From: Triticum aestivum
Lineage: Eukaryota > Streptophyta > Magnoliopsida > Poales > Poaceae
DNA length: 64,000 nt
Assembly: GCF_018294505.1 (NCBI RefSeq)
Contig: NC_057801.1
Coordinates: 434,346,741 to 434,410,740 of the forward strand
Direction: 5' to 3'
The notes under the pieces are model-generated. The model was not told the origin of the DNA, ran no database searches, and was given only the letters and a program-made list of their open reading frames with translations. Both the position numbers and the translations under genes were made by a program. Positions 32,994 to 42,353 of this stretch are shown here, one piece after another; the stretch's first letter is position 1; the number at the start of each line of letters is the position of its first letter.

Positions 32994-35738
32994 CTAGTAT
33001 GTTTTGACACGGGCAAGAGCCATCTCTGCGCCCTCTATGCACACTAACCTCTTCATTGCATCAACATGCGGCACCGAACCAAGGAACTGCTGCAGCAAGC
33101 CAAAATAACTCTTCGGCTCCGGCTTCTCCGGCCACAGACGACTCGCAACATACCTCATGGCGAGTCCGGATAACCTGTTCAGCTCCGCCCAGGCGGCCAA
33201 ACGGTCAGATACTGACAGTGGGCGTTCTGGATTGTGGTACTGCGACCAAAAAAGCTCTTCCAATCCATGGTCACCTCGGCTGCGGAAGTGTTCGGTCGCA
33301 TCCGCCGCACTTGCTGTCAAATACAGATAGGCGTTTTCTGCACTCCACTGTCGGTCTAATGGAGCATACTTGGGGTCTCCAAACTTCATCCGCAGCATAT
33401 AAGGCTTTCCAGCCGTGATATCTCCGGCCTGACGCAGCTCCTCCTTCATCGCTCTCATTGCAGATCGAGTATCCTTGGCTTCGGCAGTGATCTTTTCAAG
33501 GTCCTTCTGAGCCGCCCTATCTTCTTGTTCAAGAAATTTACAGCGGTCGGTAGCATCCTTCAATTTTATGGCCATCTCGGCTATTTCCTTCTTGCTCTGG
33601 CAGTGAGCAGCCTGTTCGGCTTTTAGCTCTTCAGCCGCTTTAACGGCAGCCGCATCACTTTTCCTTGCTTGCTCCTTGGCTCGGGCAAGTTCCGCCCGAA
33701 GGTTCTCCACGGCAGCAGCACCATCTACATAAAGTATATATATATAAGGCCCGAGCATCAAGCTCCTATTACTGGGTGTCTTTTGAACATACCTTGAGCC
33801 TCGTCTAGCCGCTTATTTACAAGCGCGATGTCGGCATCTGCTATGTCAAGTTGCCGCTTTAGTTCGGCAGATTCATCAGTCCGGCTAGCCACCGAACGCC
33901 TCGCCACCTTCATGGAATAGGCGACATATTATACCTGGGGTTATGATCCTCTGTGCGCCATCACTCGTTACGACACACAGAGTCTCAGGGGCTACTATTC
34001 ATACAGGGCACATTTAATATGTGGCTCTACCAAAAGGTACACCTTTTTACGTACCTCAAAGCCTGTTAGTAAACTCCTGGCAGCCTCGTACAATCCGCTT
34101 TCCGCGGATGAAATCCTTCCAATCACCGTATCCATCAACATACGGTGTTCTTCTGAGATGGATGCCCTACCAAGCAGATCCTTCAGCCCCTCCGCCAGGC
34201 GCGCAAGAGGGTGCCGGACTAGCCTGACGACCTTTTCCAGGGTCCGGACTTGAAAAAACCCTCCGGGACGATACCTCGGGGTCGCCAGCCTCGTGAGACG
34301 GTGCAACAAGGGGAGGCGTTTCGCTCTCTATCATCTCTGGACGAAGATCCCCTGAAGATGAGCTCTGCTGAGAAGGGTTGAGATCCGAACTGCAAGATAA
34401 TGTTTCAGTTATTTTCCTCAGGAATAAAACATGAGTGTGATTCATTATGGAACCCCTCCCTTCACTTACGTCTCGGGGGAGAGCGGGTCCCCTTTAGGGG
34501 GCGATTCGGCTGGGGCGTTCTCCGGTGCCGAACCCTCTGGAGAAGATTTCTTTCCCCGTTTTGAGGTTATCACCTCCGGGTCTTCAGAGGCAGTCCTTTT
34601 CTTTCCCTGGTCGGGGGAATTTTCGATTCTTCCCTTCCTAACGGCCTCCTTCGCGGAGGCGGTAGCTCCTTGGTTCCCCCCTTCGCCTTCCGCCAATGGC
34701 GCGACCTCCAGCATCCTGGTCAGCATGGGATTCGGCACGGTCTCGGGCAGGGGGGCTGGACACCTGATAAGCTTTGCCTTCGCCATCCACTCCTGTTCAA
34801 AGGACAACTCTGCTAAAGGGTAGATTTGATAAAAATATGGATGGTGTATCCAAATACGGGGCTACTTACTTTAGCATCCGGGCGATTGCAGCTCAGACCT
34901 GCGTCCTCGGACAAATCCGGACACCTTGCTTGTGATCCGAAGAACAATTTGTACATCTCCACAGGTGTCATTCCCATGAAATGTTGTAGTACTCGTGGTC
35001 CCTCCGGATTGAACTCCCACAGGCGGAGAGGTCGACGTTTGCAGGGCAGTGTGCGCGAATCACCATGACTTGCGCCACTACGGTCAAATTGATATCTCTT
35101 TCTAGAAGATCTCGAATACGGCCCTGCAGCAAGGGCACGTCTTTGGGCGGCCCCCAGATAAGTCCTTCATTAACCCATGACGCCAGCCGTGGTGGGGGAC
35201 CCGAGCGAAAAGTAGGTGGTGCCACCCATGTGGTGCCCCTAGGGGCTGTGATGTAAAACCAGTCTCGTTGCCATAAGCCGAGCTCCTCTTGAAAAGAGCC
35301 TTCGGGCCATGGAGCGTCGTCCATCTTGCTTATTATAGCCCCTCCGCACTCAGCGTGCTGCCCCTCAATCATTTTCGGTTCCACTTTGAAAGTTTTTAGC
35401 CACAATCCGAAGTGAGGGGTGATATGGAGGAAGGCCTCGCACACGACAATGAATGATGAGATCTGGAGGATGGACTCCGGAGCTAGGTCGTGGAACTCCA
35501 GCCCGTAGTAAAACATAAGCCCCCTCACAAAGGGATCGATCGGGAAGCCTAGCCCCCGAAGGAAGTGAGATGCGAACACCACGCTTTCACCGGGCTGGGG
35601 AGCGGGAACAGCTTGCCCTTGAGCAGGCAGTCTATGCGAGATTTCGCCGGTTAGATACCTGGCGTCTCTCAACTTTCGTACATCTTCTTCCGTAATGGAG
35701 GAAGGCATCCACCGGCCTTGAAGGTCGGAGGCGGACAT
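32994..35738 (-). pseudogene. Antisense spliced gene of the inner element (Transposase_28-like)
   Basis: The ATG at 35738 starts MSASDLQGRWMPSSITEEDV. The first exon carries the same core as the outer copy (FVRGLMFYYGLEFHDLAPES, HFGLWLKTFKVEPKMIEGQ) and, after a frameshift near 35060, reaches a GTAAGT donor at 34869. The next exon, about 34805-34471, is a charged segment (acceptor TTTAGCAG). Short exons follow at about 34309-34070 (RISSAESGLYEAARSLLTGF), and a 3' region, 33725-32994, has a long Ala/Glu/Lys coiled coil then ELFWSQYHNPERPLSVSDRL and YFGLLQQFLGSVPHVDAMKR. Exon order and splice positions parallel the outer copy. Function unknown. Confidence 0.75.
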
Positions 35739-35842
35739 CGTCAAAAGTCTGAAGCGCCTAAAACTAGAGCTTTGGGTGTTGCAACTCGAAGCGAGGGGCG
35801 GATTTGATTTGTTTGAGAAGAAGGGAGCCGGGCCTTGGTTCC

Positions 35843-35848
35843 TTTATA
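35843..35848 (-). promoter_or_regulatory. TATA box of the antisense gene (inner element)
   Basis: TATAAA on the minus strand inside the palindrome TTTATAAA, 110 bp upstream of the ATG at 35738. Upstream lies a block with CGGAATAAGGGGACACGATC, also present in complement near 21300-21325 in the outer copy. Confidence 0.6.
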
Positions 35849-36263
35849 AAGGAGGTGAATACCAAGAGCCCTCCCCGTAACCGTTTGAGACTCACTTTCA
35901 ATTAGGGAGTCATACCTAAGCCACGGTTGGGTTACCCATGCCCGTATTGATGAGAATCCCGGAATAAGGGGACACGATCTCTGCTTTGACAAAGACGTGC
36001 CAAGGAAACCGCCTCGCTAAACGCACTGGGGTGGAACAGTAAGATGAATAAAAGCCTGGCCGTGGCATGACGTCACGCCGCGGAATACGTCAGCAGATCC
36101 GATTGATGCAAATATTATTCTCTCTACGGTGGAATGTGGAACTTATTTGCAGAGCCGGACACTACCCTGGTGTTCAACATCTTCTATGGAATATTCGGAG
36201 GAGAAACCCGCCTTGCAATGCCAAAGACAACTTGCGCGCCGGACTCGTCGTCATTGAAGCCTG

Positions 36264-36276
36264 GTTCAGGGGCTAC
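36264..36276 (+). other. Polypurine tract of the inner element
   Basis: GTTCAGGGGCTAC directly precedes the 3' LTR. Confidence 0.6.
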
Positions 36277-36747
36277 TGAGGGAGTCCTGGATTAGGGGGT
36301 GTCCGGATGGCCGGACTAAGACCTTTGGCCGGACTCCCGGACTATGAAGATACAAGATTGAAGACTCTGTCCCGTGTCCGGATGGGACTTTCCTTGGCGT
36401 GGAAGGCAAGCTTGGCGATATGATATGAAGATCTCCTCCCATTGTAACCAACTCTGTGTAACCCTAGCCCTCTCCGGTGTCTATATAAACCGGAGAGTTT
36501 TAGTCCATAGGACGAACAACAATCATACCATAGGCTAGCTTCTAGGGTTTAGCCACTCTGATCTCGTGGTAGATCTACTCTTGTACTACCCATATCATCA
36601 ATATTAATCAAGCAGGAGTAGGGTTTACCTCCATCGAGAGGGCCCGAACCTGGGTAAAAACATCGTGTCCCTTGTCTCCTGTTACCATCCGCCTAGACGC
36701 ACAGTTCGGGACCCCCTACCCGAGATCCACCGGTTTTGACACCGACA
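36277..36747 (+). repeat. 3' LTR of the inner element
   Basis: 471 bp, TGAGGGAGTCCTGG...GACACCGACA, followed by TSD GCGTG. Confidence 0.93.
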
Positions 36748-36752
36748 GCGTG
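36748..36752. repeat. Target-site duplication GCGTG (right)
   Basis: Matches 28175-28179. Confidence 0.93.
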
Positions 36753-37646
36753 ATTTAGAGCGGCGCCGCTGACGTCGGCGCTTAGGTTGCTTCTTGGAGG
36801 GGTCGTCCTCCGTTTTTTCATCGCCATTCCCTGCTTTAGGGGTGTCCACCATGTATATGTCATATGATGAGGTGGCTTTCCAGTGCCCTATAGGCGCTGG
36901 TTCTTGGTCGTCTCCTTCATTGGCGTCCATACCGTCGATGTCTTCGGAGTCGAAGTCGAGCATGTCGGTTAGATCGTCGACAATGGCTACGAAGTGGGTG
37001 GTGGGTGGGTTTCGAATTTCTTCGTCGTCCGCATCCCATCCTTGCTGACCATAGTCCGGCCAGGGCTCTCCTGACAAGGAGAGAGACTTTAGTGAATTCA
37101 GGATGTCGCCAAAAGGAGAGTGCTGAAAGACATCCGCGGCGGTGAACTCCATGATCGGAGCCCAATTGGGTTCAATCGGACGGGGTGTGGAAGATCCGGA
37201 GTTTGGAACAGAGTCTGGCACCTTGGAGTCACAGGCCTCACAAAGGACCTAGCTGGTATTCGGCTCGATCGCCGTAGGGATTGCGGCTTCCGGGGCAGCG
37301 TCCAACCGTCCATCCCCGTTGGCGCGGTCGGCTCCGAGCTAAGGGCCGGAGCGGACACCTGAGCGGCGCTTTGAGCGCTGTCCGGCGGCAGAGCTAGATC
37401 ATGTCCGTCGTGACAGTGCGGCACGCTCGGCCGTGGCTCGAATCCATCGAAGATCGAGTTCCCGCGGATGTCGGCCGTGTAGTTTAAGCTTCCAAATCTG
37501 ACATGATGGCCAGGGGCGTAGCTTTCGATCTGCTCCAGATGGCCAAGCGAATTGGCCAGCAGTGCGAAGCCGCCAAACACGAAGATCTGTCCGAGGAGAA
37601 AGGTCTCACCCTGGACCTCGTCGTGGTTGATGATCGAAGGAGCCAT
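36753..37646 (-). pseudogene. Gag of the outer element, 5' part
   Basis: The ATG at 37646 opens MAPSIINHDEVQGETFLLGQ, homologous to the inner gag start. It runs to about 37220, then continues in a second frame (37221-36760, EFTAADVFQHSPFGDILNSL, acidic) to the insertion point. The rest of the gag is at 28179 and below. Confidence 0.85.
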
Positions 37647-37679
37647 CGGGCCGAAAGGTGACGACACAGAGGAACTCTC

Positions 37680-37693
37680 AATATAAGCACCAA
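37680..37693 (-). other. Primer-binding site of the outer element
   Basis: The minus strand reads TTGGTGCTTATATT immediately after the 5' LTR end. Confidence 0.65.
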
Positions 37694-38165
37694 TGTCGGT
37701 GTCAAAACCGGCGGATCTCGGGTAGGGGGTCCCGAACTGTGCGTCTAGGCGGATGGTAACAGGAGACAAGGGACACGATGTTTTTACCCAGGTTCGGGCC
37801 CTCTCGATGGAGGTAAAACCCTACTCTTGCTTGATTAATATTGATGATATGGGTAGTACAAGAGTTGATCTACCACGAGATCAGAGAGGCTAAACCCTAG
37901 AAGCTAGCCTATGGTATGATTGTTGTTCGTCCTACGGACCAAAACTCTCCGGTTTATATAGACACTGGAGAGGGCTAGGGTTACACAGAGTCGGTTACAA
38001 TGGGAGGAGATCTTCATATCGAAACGCCAAGCTTGCCTTCCACGCCAAGGAAAGTCCTATCCGGACACGGGACGAAGTCTTCAATCTTGTATCTTCATAG
38101 TCCGGGAGTCCGGCCAAAGGTCATAGTCCGGCCATCCGAACACCCCCTAATCCAGGACTCCCTCA
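37694..38165 (-). repeat. 5' LTR of the outer element
   Basis: 472 bp. TATA box on the minus strand at 37953-37960. It differs from 20528-20999 at about ten positions by eye. Confidence 0.93.
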
Positions 38166-38170
38166 GACAC
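38166..38170. repeat. Target-site duplication GACAC (right)
   Basis: Matches 20523-20527. Confidence 0.93.
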
Positions 38171-38640
38171 GTTGGCGATAGTAGAGGCACCGCACACATT
38201 TTACATTTTTGAACTATGTGCGTAATGTACCTAGATTAAATGTTTGTGATGCCCGACAGATGCACACACCGTTAGATTAAATGTTTGTGATATCCACCTT
38301 TCCACACGACTATAGTGGGGTAATCATTTTTGTTGTCTCTTGGATCAAAAACGTAACGTCAAGACGTAACGTGTGGGACTGGCATGACTTCTCATACGTT
38401 TATTCTATGGCGATCGTCAGTAACCGCTCACCTATCCCCGTCGGTTTCTGGGTAGTGTGGGAAGGACCCCCCCCCCCCCTAACGCCCACACTCACTAGGC
38501 GACACTTTAAAACTCCGTCGCGGAAAGGGGTTAAAAACCGTTTGTATAGCATGTTACTGTACCAATGTATTAAGAGGGTTATAGGTTCTTGAAGCTTAGA
38601 TCCGCTATGATGTTTAGGCCAAGAAATCTCTTTATGCTCC
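38171..38640. other. Right flank of the LTR nest, probable DNA-transposon debris
   Basis: Shares GATGCCCGA and CACACA motifs with 20385-20480. It includes a 13-base C run at 38467-38479. No gene. Confidence 0.3.
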
Positions 38641-39770
38641 GAATGATTGCCTGTCAGTAGAAGACGTAGTTCTTCGGTGTTGCAGGAGATATATCAGACT
38701 GAGGAGTTAGCATTTCTTTCTTCGCAAGGAATGTTACAGTTGTGCTCAATTTCAAACCGTTGGACTAGTGTCATTCGGCCATTGGTTGACGCAAATGTCC
38801 ATTTTGGTCATTTCCCCTTAGGGAAGGTTGTGGCTATAAATGGCCACCCCACTCCAACGTTATACATTGGCTGCTCCACTTGAGATTTCTAAGAAGATTG
38901 ATTGAGCATCCCCTCTCTGAGTGATTTGAGTTTAAAATCCACCGGGAGAAAACCAAGAACAAAACTTAAACAGTAGTTGAGCATCACAGTAGCTCTGAGT
39001 TAGAGTTCTTGTACCTACTACTCTTGAGAGTCGCGCACTCTCTAGATGGATAGGTGTCAGCTCGAGTATTGAAGAGTTGTTGTCTTCACTGAGCAAGATT
39101 TTCAGCAACCAAGAGTAACTGTGGTTTAAGAAGGAGCTGTGTCGAAGGTTTGGAGATCGCCGATAAGCATCTACCATGAGTGAAATTAACTGGAATCTGA
39201 TCAGCTCCTAGTTTAAGGAGAATAGGACAGACAGAGGTTTTCTCCTGTGTTCAATCACAAGTCCCTCCAACTAGACATAACCCTTTGGTAGAAGGACGAA
39301 CTAGTCTACCAAATACGCTTGTCGCACTCGAGCACCATTGGTTCTTTCTATTCACCTTTTATTCCGTTCAGGAATAATCTTTTGTGCTCAGCGATGACAT
39401 ATATTTTCAATGATTTGATCTTTTATCCTTTATGTGTAATCTGCAGCACATCTCCCTTGTATTTCATGTAGTACTCTAGTGCTATCTAATCTGACTGAAT
39501 TTACCTCACTGATAGCATGTAGTTTTCATTCATGCTTTTGCAATTGCTTGTGTACTGCTTTACCATCGTGATAGTCAAACCTGCTATCTACTATGCTTGA
39601 GCTATCATTACTTCTTATCTCAAAGATTTTGTTCCTTAATAGGATACATGTGTATGTTTCATTTCACTTCAGTTTAGTCCACTGCTGTGTCTGGGCTAGA
39701 TGCAAAACATTCAAAAGAATTTTTGAATCTCCCATTCACCCCCCTCTGGTCGATATACTCTCGGTACCTA
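38641..39770 (+). mobile_element. Degenerate copia-type LTR remnant
   Basis: GTGGCTATAAATGGCCACCCC near 38829 looks like an LTR TATA region. The segment ends with CCCATTCACCCCCCTCTGG...CGGTACCTACA followed by AATTG, a typical LTR end plus the first bases of a primer site. No internal region follows; the sequence changes at about 39775. The left boundary is uncertain. Confidence 0.45.
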
Positions 39771-39789
39771 CAAATTGCTATGGGGGGGC

Positions 39790-40231
39790 TCGGAGTTGAC
39801 AATGTGAAAGTGGGGCGGTGGCTGAAACTTCCGAGCAAAAATTTGACAGTGGAAGACGGATGATCCGGGTCGGGGCCCGGCTGATCCGGGCTATGTCCAG
39901 ATGATCCGGGTGTGCGGCCGAATGATCCTGGCAAGTCTTCTGCGTGGCTATGGGGTCGGGAAGAACTCCAAATCACGGATAAGAAGAAAAATTGGGGTGA
40001 TTTCGGGGTGGATTTCGTGGTGGAGATGGTGGGGAATGCCAGATCCACTTGCAACACAACGAATCCATGTATCAAAATCAACAAAACATCATCAAACCAA
40101 CAAATCACCAAAAAATGGTATGGCTATTTTGTGGGGATTTTCAAAAATGAAAAAAAACACAAAATTAGGCTAGAACGTGGGCAGTAGGGACTCCAAATTC
40201 GTGATCAGTGTGACTCGTCATACCAAGATGA
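39790..40231 (-). mobile_element. Leader and primer-site region of a Gypsy-type remnant
   Basis: On the minus strand CATCTTGGTATGACGAG follows the LTR end at 40232. It resembles a TTGGTATCAGAGC primer site with changes. The following about 430 bp is untranslated-leader-like and contains GGATCATC-type motifs also found in the LTR. It stops abruptly at about 39780. Confidence 0.4.
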
Positions 40232-40969
40232 TGTAGGGTGGAATCCTAATGGCCGATCTTTCATGAATTGGAGGGGATCCCGCGAAGAACACGAAGAACA
40301 AGAGAGGGAAAACACTCGATCGACAAGATCCAAATCACACATGTGCTAAATCCATACACACAAAGAGGAGATACAAGGATCCAAATCCAACACAAGAGGG
40401 TACAAAGGGTAGCTAGTTCATCCCAATCCTTAAAGGAGAGAGGTCTTGAATCATAAGAGGATCTTCCCATGAAGGGGTCTTGAATCCACATGGGGGATGT
40501 TCTCACACATGGAGGCATTGATCTCCATGGGAGAGGTAAGTGTATGAGCAAAGCTCTATCTCTATCTTGTGTTAATCCTTTGCTAACCCTAAAACGTGTG
40601 CGGAGGAGTATATATAGTCTAGGGGTAGGTAGAGGTACATGGGCCTCGGCCCAAGTCATGCACGCAGGCATGCTCCGGATGATCCGGACGGCCATCCGGA
40701 TCGACCGGCTGTGTCATCGCAGCCGCCGTTGTGTCCAGATATCCGGGTCACCGTCCAGATGTCCGGGTGGGTCTGGATGATCCGGGAGTAGGTCTAGATG
40801 ATCCGGCTTCGTTTGGAGGCGTGCTGTGGTCTTCGGGCACATTACTCAGATCGTCCGGAAGGAGGTGCAGATTGTCCGGTCTTGGTCCGAATCATCCTGG
40901 CAAGTCTTGTCTTTCTCTATTTCTTCTCCGTCTTTGCGTTCTTCTCCATCCGTCGTTCGGCCTTGCTCC
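40232..40969 (-). repeat. LTR of a Gypsy-type remnant
   Basis: On the minus strand it has a TATA box CTATATATACTCC (about 40608-40620), an upstream array of CCGGATCATC motifs (about 40670-40880) and an end CACCCTACA at 40232. The exact start was not found. It lies between a pol C-terminus (40970-41154) and a leader. Confidence 0.5.
40670..40905 (-). promoter_or_regulatory. GATGATCCGG motif array
   Basis: At least ten variants of GATGATCCGG or TCCGGATGATCC within 235 bp directly upstream of the TATA box. A few copies recur at 39858-39925 in the leader. Confidence 0.5.
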
Positions 40970-41154
40970 TCAGCTTATCCATGGCTGGTTCCTTGCACCT
41001 GAGTATGCAAAGTGTCTCAGTTTGAGATAGTAGCATGTCTCATGTGATTCGAAAGGGAGTTGCGAGAGGAAAGGTATCACCTCGGCCTCGAGAGCTTTTG
41101 TATGTGCTCGTGTCATCGGTCCACTTGGCACTTGGGGAGGCGAAGGTGGGTCCA
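40970..41154 (-). pseudogene. C-terminal fragment of a Gypsy-type polyprotein
   Basis: The minus frame reads SGPMTRAHTKALEAEVIPFL and ends ARNQPWIS before a stop. The GPMTRAR...ALEAEV signature is typical of the C-terminal tail of grass Gypsy polyproteins after the integrase. Only about 60 residues remain. Confidence 0.55.
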
Positions 41155-42260
41155 TGGGGATGACCGTGGGATGCTTTGCATCACGGTCTCCTACGACGGC
41201 AGGGATGGAGTAGTCGACGACGACTTGGCGACGCACTTGCATAGAGGGGCAGCAGCGGGCGAGATCCGTAGCAAGGGAAAGAGAGATAGGGTGAGGGGAG
41301 AGAAAGAGAGTAGAGGGAGGAGGAGCTGGGAGGAGGGGGCCAGCATTGGGAAGTGTCCTTGCCGAGCAGCCCGATGCACCAGGCACCTCTTGCACCCTCA
41401 CCCTTCTCCCCTAGCAAGCTCTGTCGCTGCCGGGACCGCGGACACCATCGATGCCCTGGAGGTGGTTGGTGACAAGGCCCTCGCTCCAACCGTGCAACAA
41501 CAACGCCTGGCCCAGCACTCGAATAGAAGGACGTCGAGGGCAGCAGCGCGGTGTTGCACTTCTTCCTCGCCTACGGCGACGTGCAATTGTCCATCATGGC
41601 TTACAAGGCGTGACAGAGGTATTGAGGTCATGCACGTGCGCGGTCGCCGTCACGCTCCGGCAACTCAACAGGCTCTTCAGTTGCTCCCACGATGATGCCA
41701 AACGCCCACAGACCACGACTTGGAGCCGTTGCGGCGATGTCGCCCGTGGTGATCCTTGGACGCAGCGAGCCTGGCCTTGGCGCCGGCGATGGGCGCGGCC
41801 GGAGCGGGGCTTTTCTAAGGCATTCCGGCGATCGGGCCGGAGCAGTTAGTGAAGTAATGCGTCCCCGTGAGTAGGCCCGAAGCAACTAATGAAGTAATCA
41901 AATCAATTAACATTTATCGTCAGTGTTTTTTTGCCCATGTCAATTTTCCGGTGCGGTGATTTTTATGACGAAATGTAACGTGATGGTTTGCTGCTAATGA
42001 CATTGTGGTGGTCTTTTGCATTTCACTGCATAGACTCACTAACGAGGCATGCATCACATTGGACACGAACCATTTTAGTGGGATCACGCACCGCCCGGAG
42101 AGCAGAGAACACAAAATAATTCCTTTTTTCATGTAAAATAAAGTTAGCCGAGCCCTACAAAACATCTCTCTTTCATCCTCGTCCACAAGAAAGAAATCCA
42201 AAACCCGATGAACTAGAGATTTATCGCACCAGGTCAAACAACCGAAAAACCGTCTCGCCA
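41155..42260. other. Intergenic DNA upstream of the F-box gene
   Basis: GC-rich up to about 41870 with overlapping frames on both strands (211 codons +, 102 codons -) that show no domain and look like composition effects. 41890-42260 is ordinary AT-richer DNA next to the F-box promoter. Confidence 0.35.
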
Positions 42261-42266
42261 GCCCTG

Positions 42267-42272
42267 TATAAA
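42267..42272 (+). promoter_or_regulatory. TATA box of the F-box gene
   Basis: TATAAA in CCTGTATAAAGAGC, 87 bp upstream of the ATG at 42354. Transcription start is expected near 42297-42305, giving a leader of about 50 bases. Confidence 0.65.
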
Positions 42273-42353
42273 GAGCAAGACCCGGCAAACTTGTCTCCCA
42301 AACCAACAATCCATCCCCATCCCCAAGAAATTAAACCTCAACAAACCCCTCCC

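Larger units (their letters stand above)
28180..36747 (+). mobile_element. Inner non-autonomous Gypsy-like LTR element (nested)
   Basis: 8568 bp, LTRs 28180-28655 and 36277-36747, TSD GCGTG, primer site after 28655 and polypurine tract before 36277. It belongs to the same family as the outer element but has the opposite orientation, and it is inserted in the outer gag. Contents: gag and protease on +, spacer, antisense spliced gene on -. RT and integrase are absent, as in the outer copy, so the absence is a family property and not a deletion in one copy. Confidence 0.93.
20528..38165 (-). mobile_element. Outer non-autonomous Gypsy-like LTR element
   Basis: LTRs of 472 bp at 20528-20999 and 37694-38165, TSD GACAC, primer site next to 37694 and a polypurine tract next to 20999. 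Without the nested copy (28180-36747) it is about 9.1 kb. The sense strand carries gag and protease but no reverse transcriptase, RNase H or integrase. The opposite strand carries a spliced gene next to the 3' LTR. By eye its LTRs differ at about ten sites, so it is recent. It must depend on an autonomous partner for copying and integration. Confidence 0.92.

Noticed and set aside
41060..41695. 211-codon + frame in the GC-rich intergenic DNA
   Set aside because: No recognisable motif, overlapping frames on both strands, no promoter context.
42291..42353. N-terminal extension of the F-box frame
   Set aside because: It would start at TTG, not ATG, and lies too close to the TATA box; the first ATG is at 42354.
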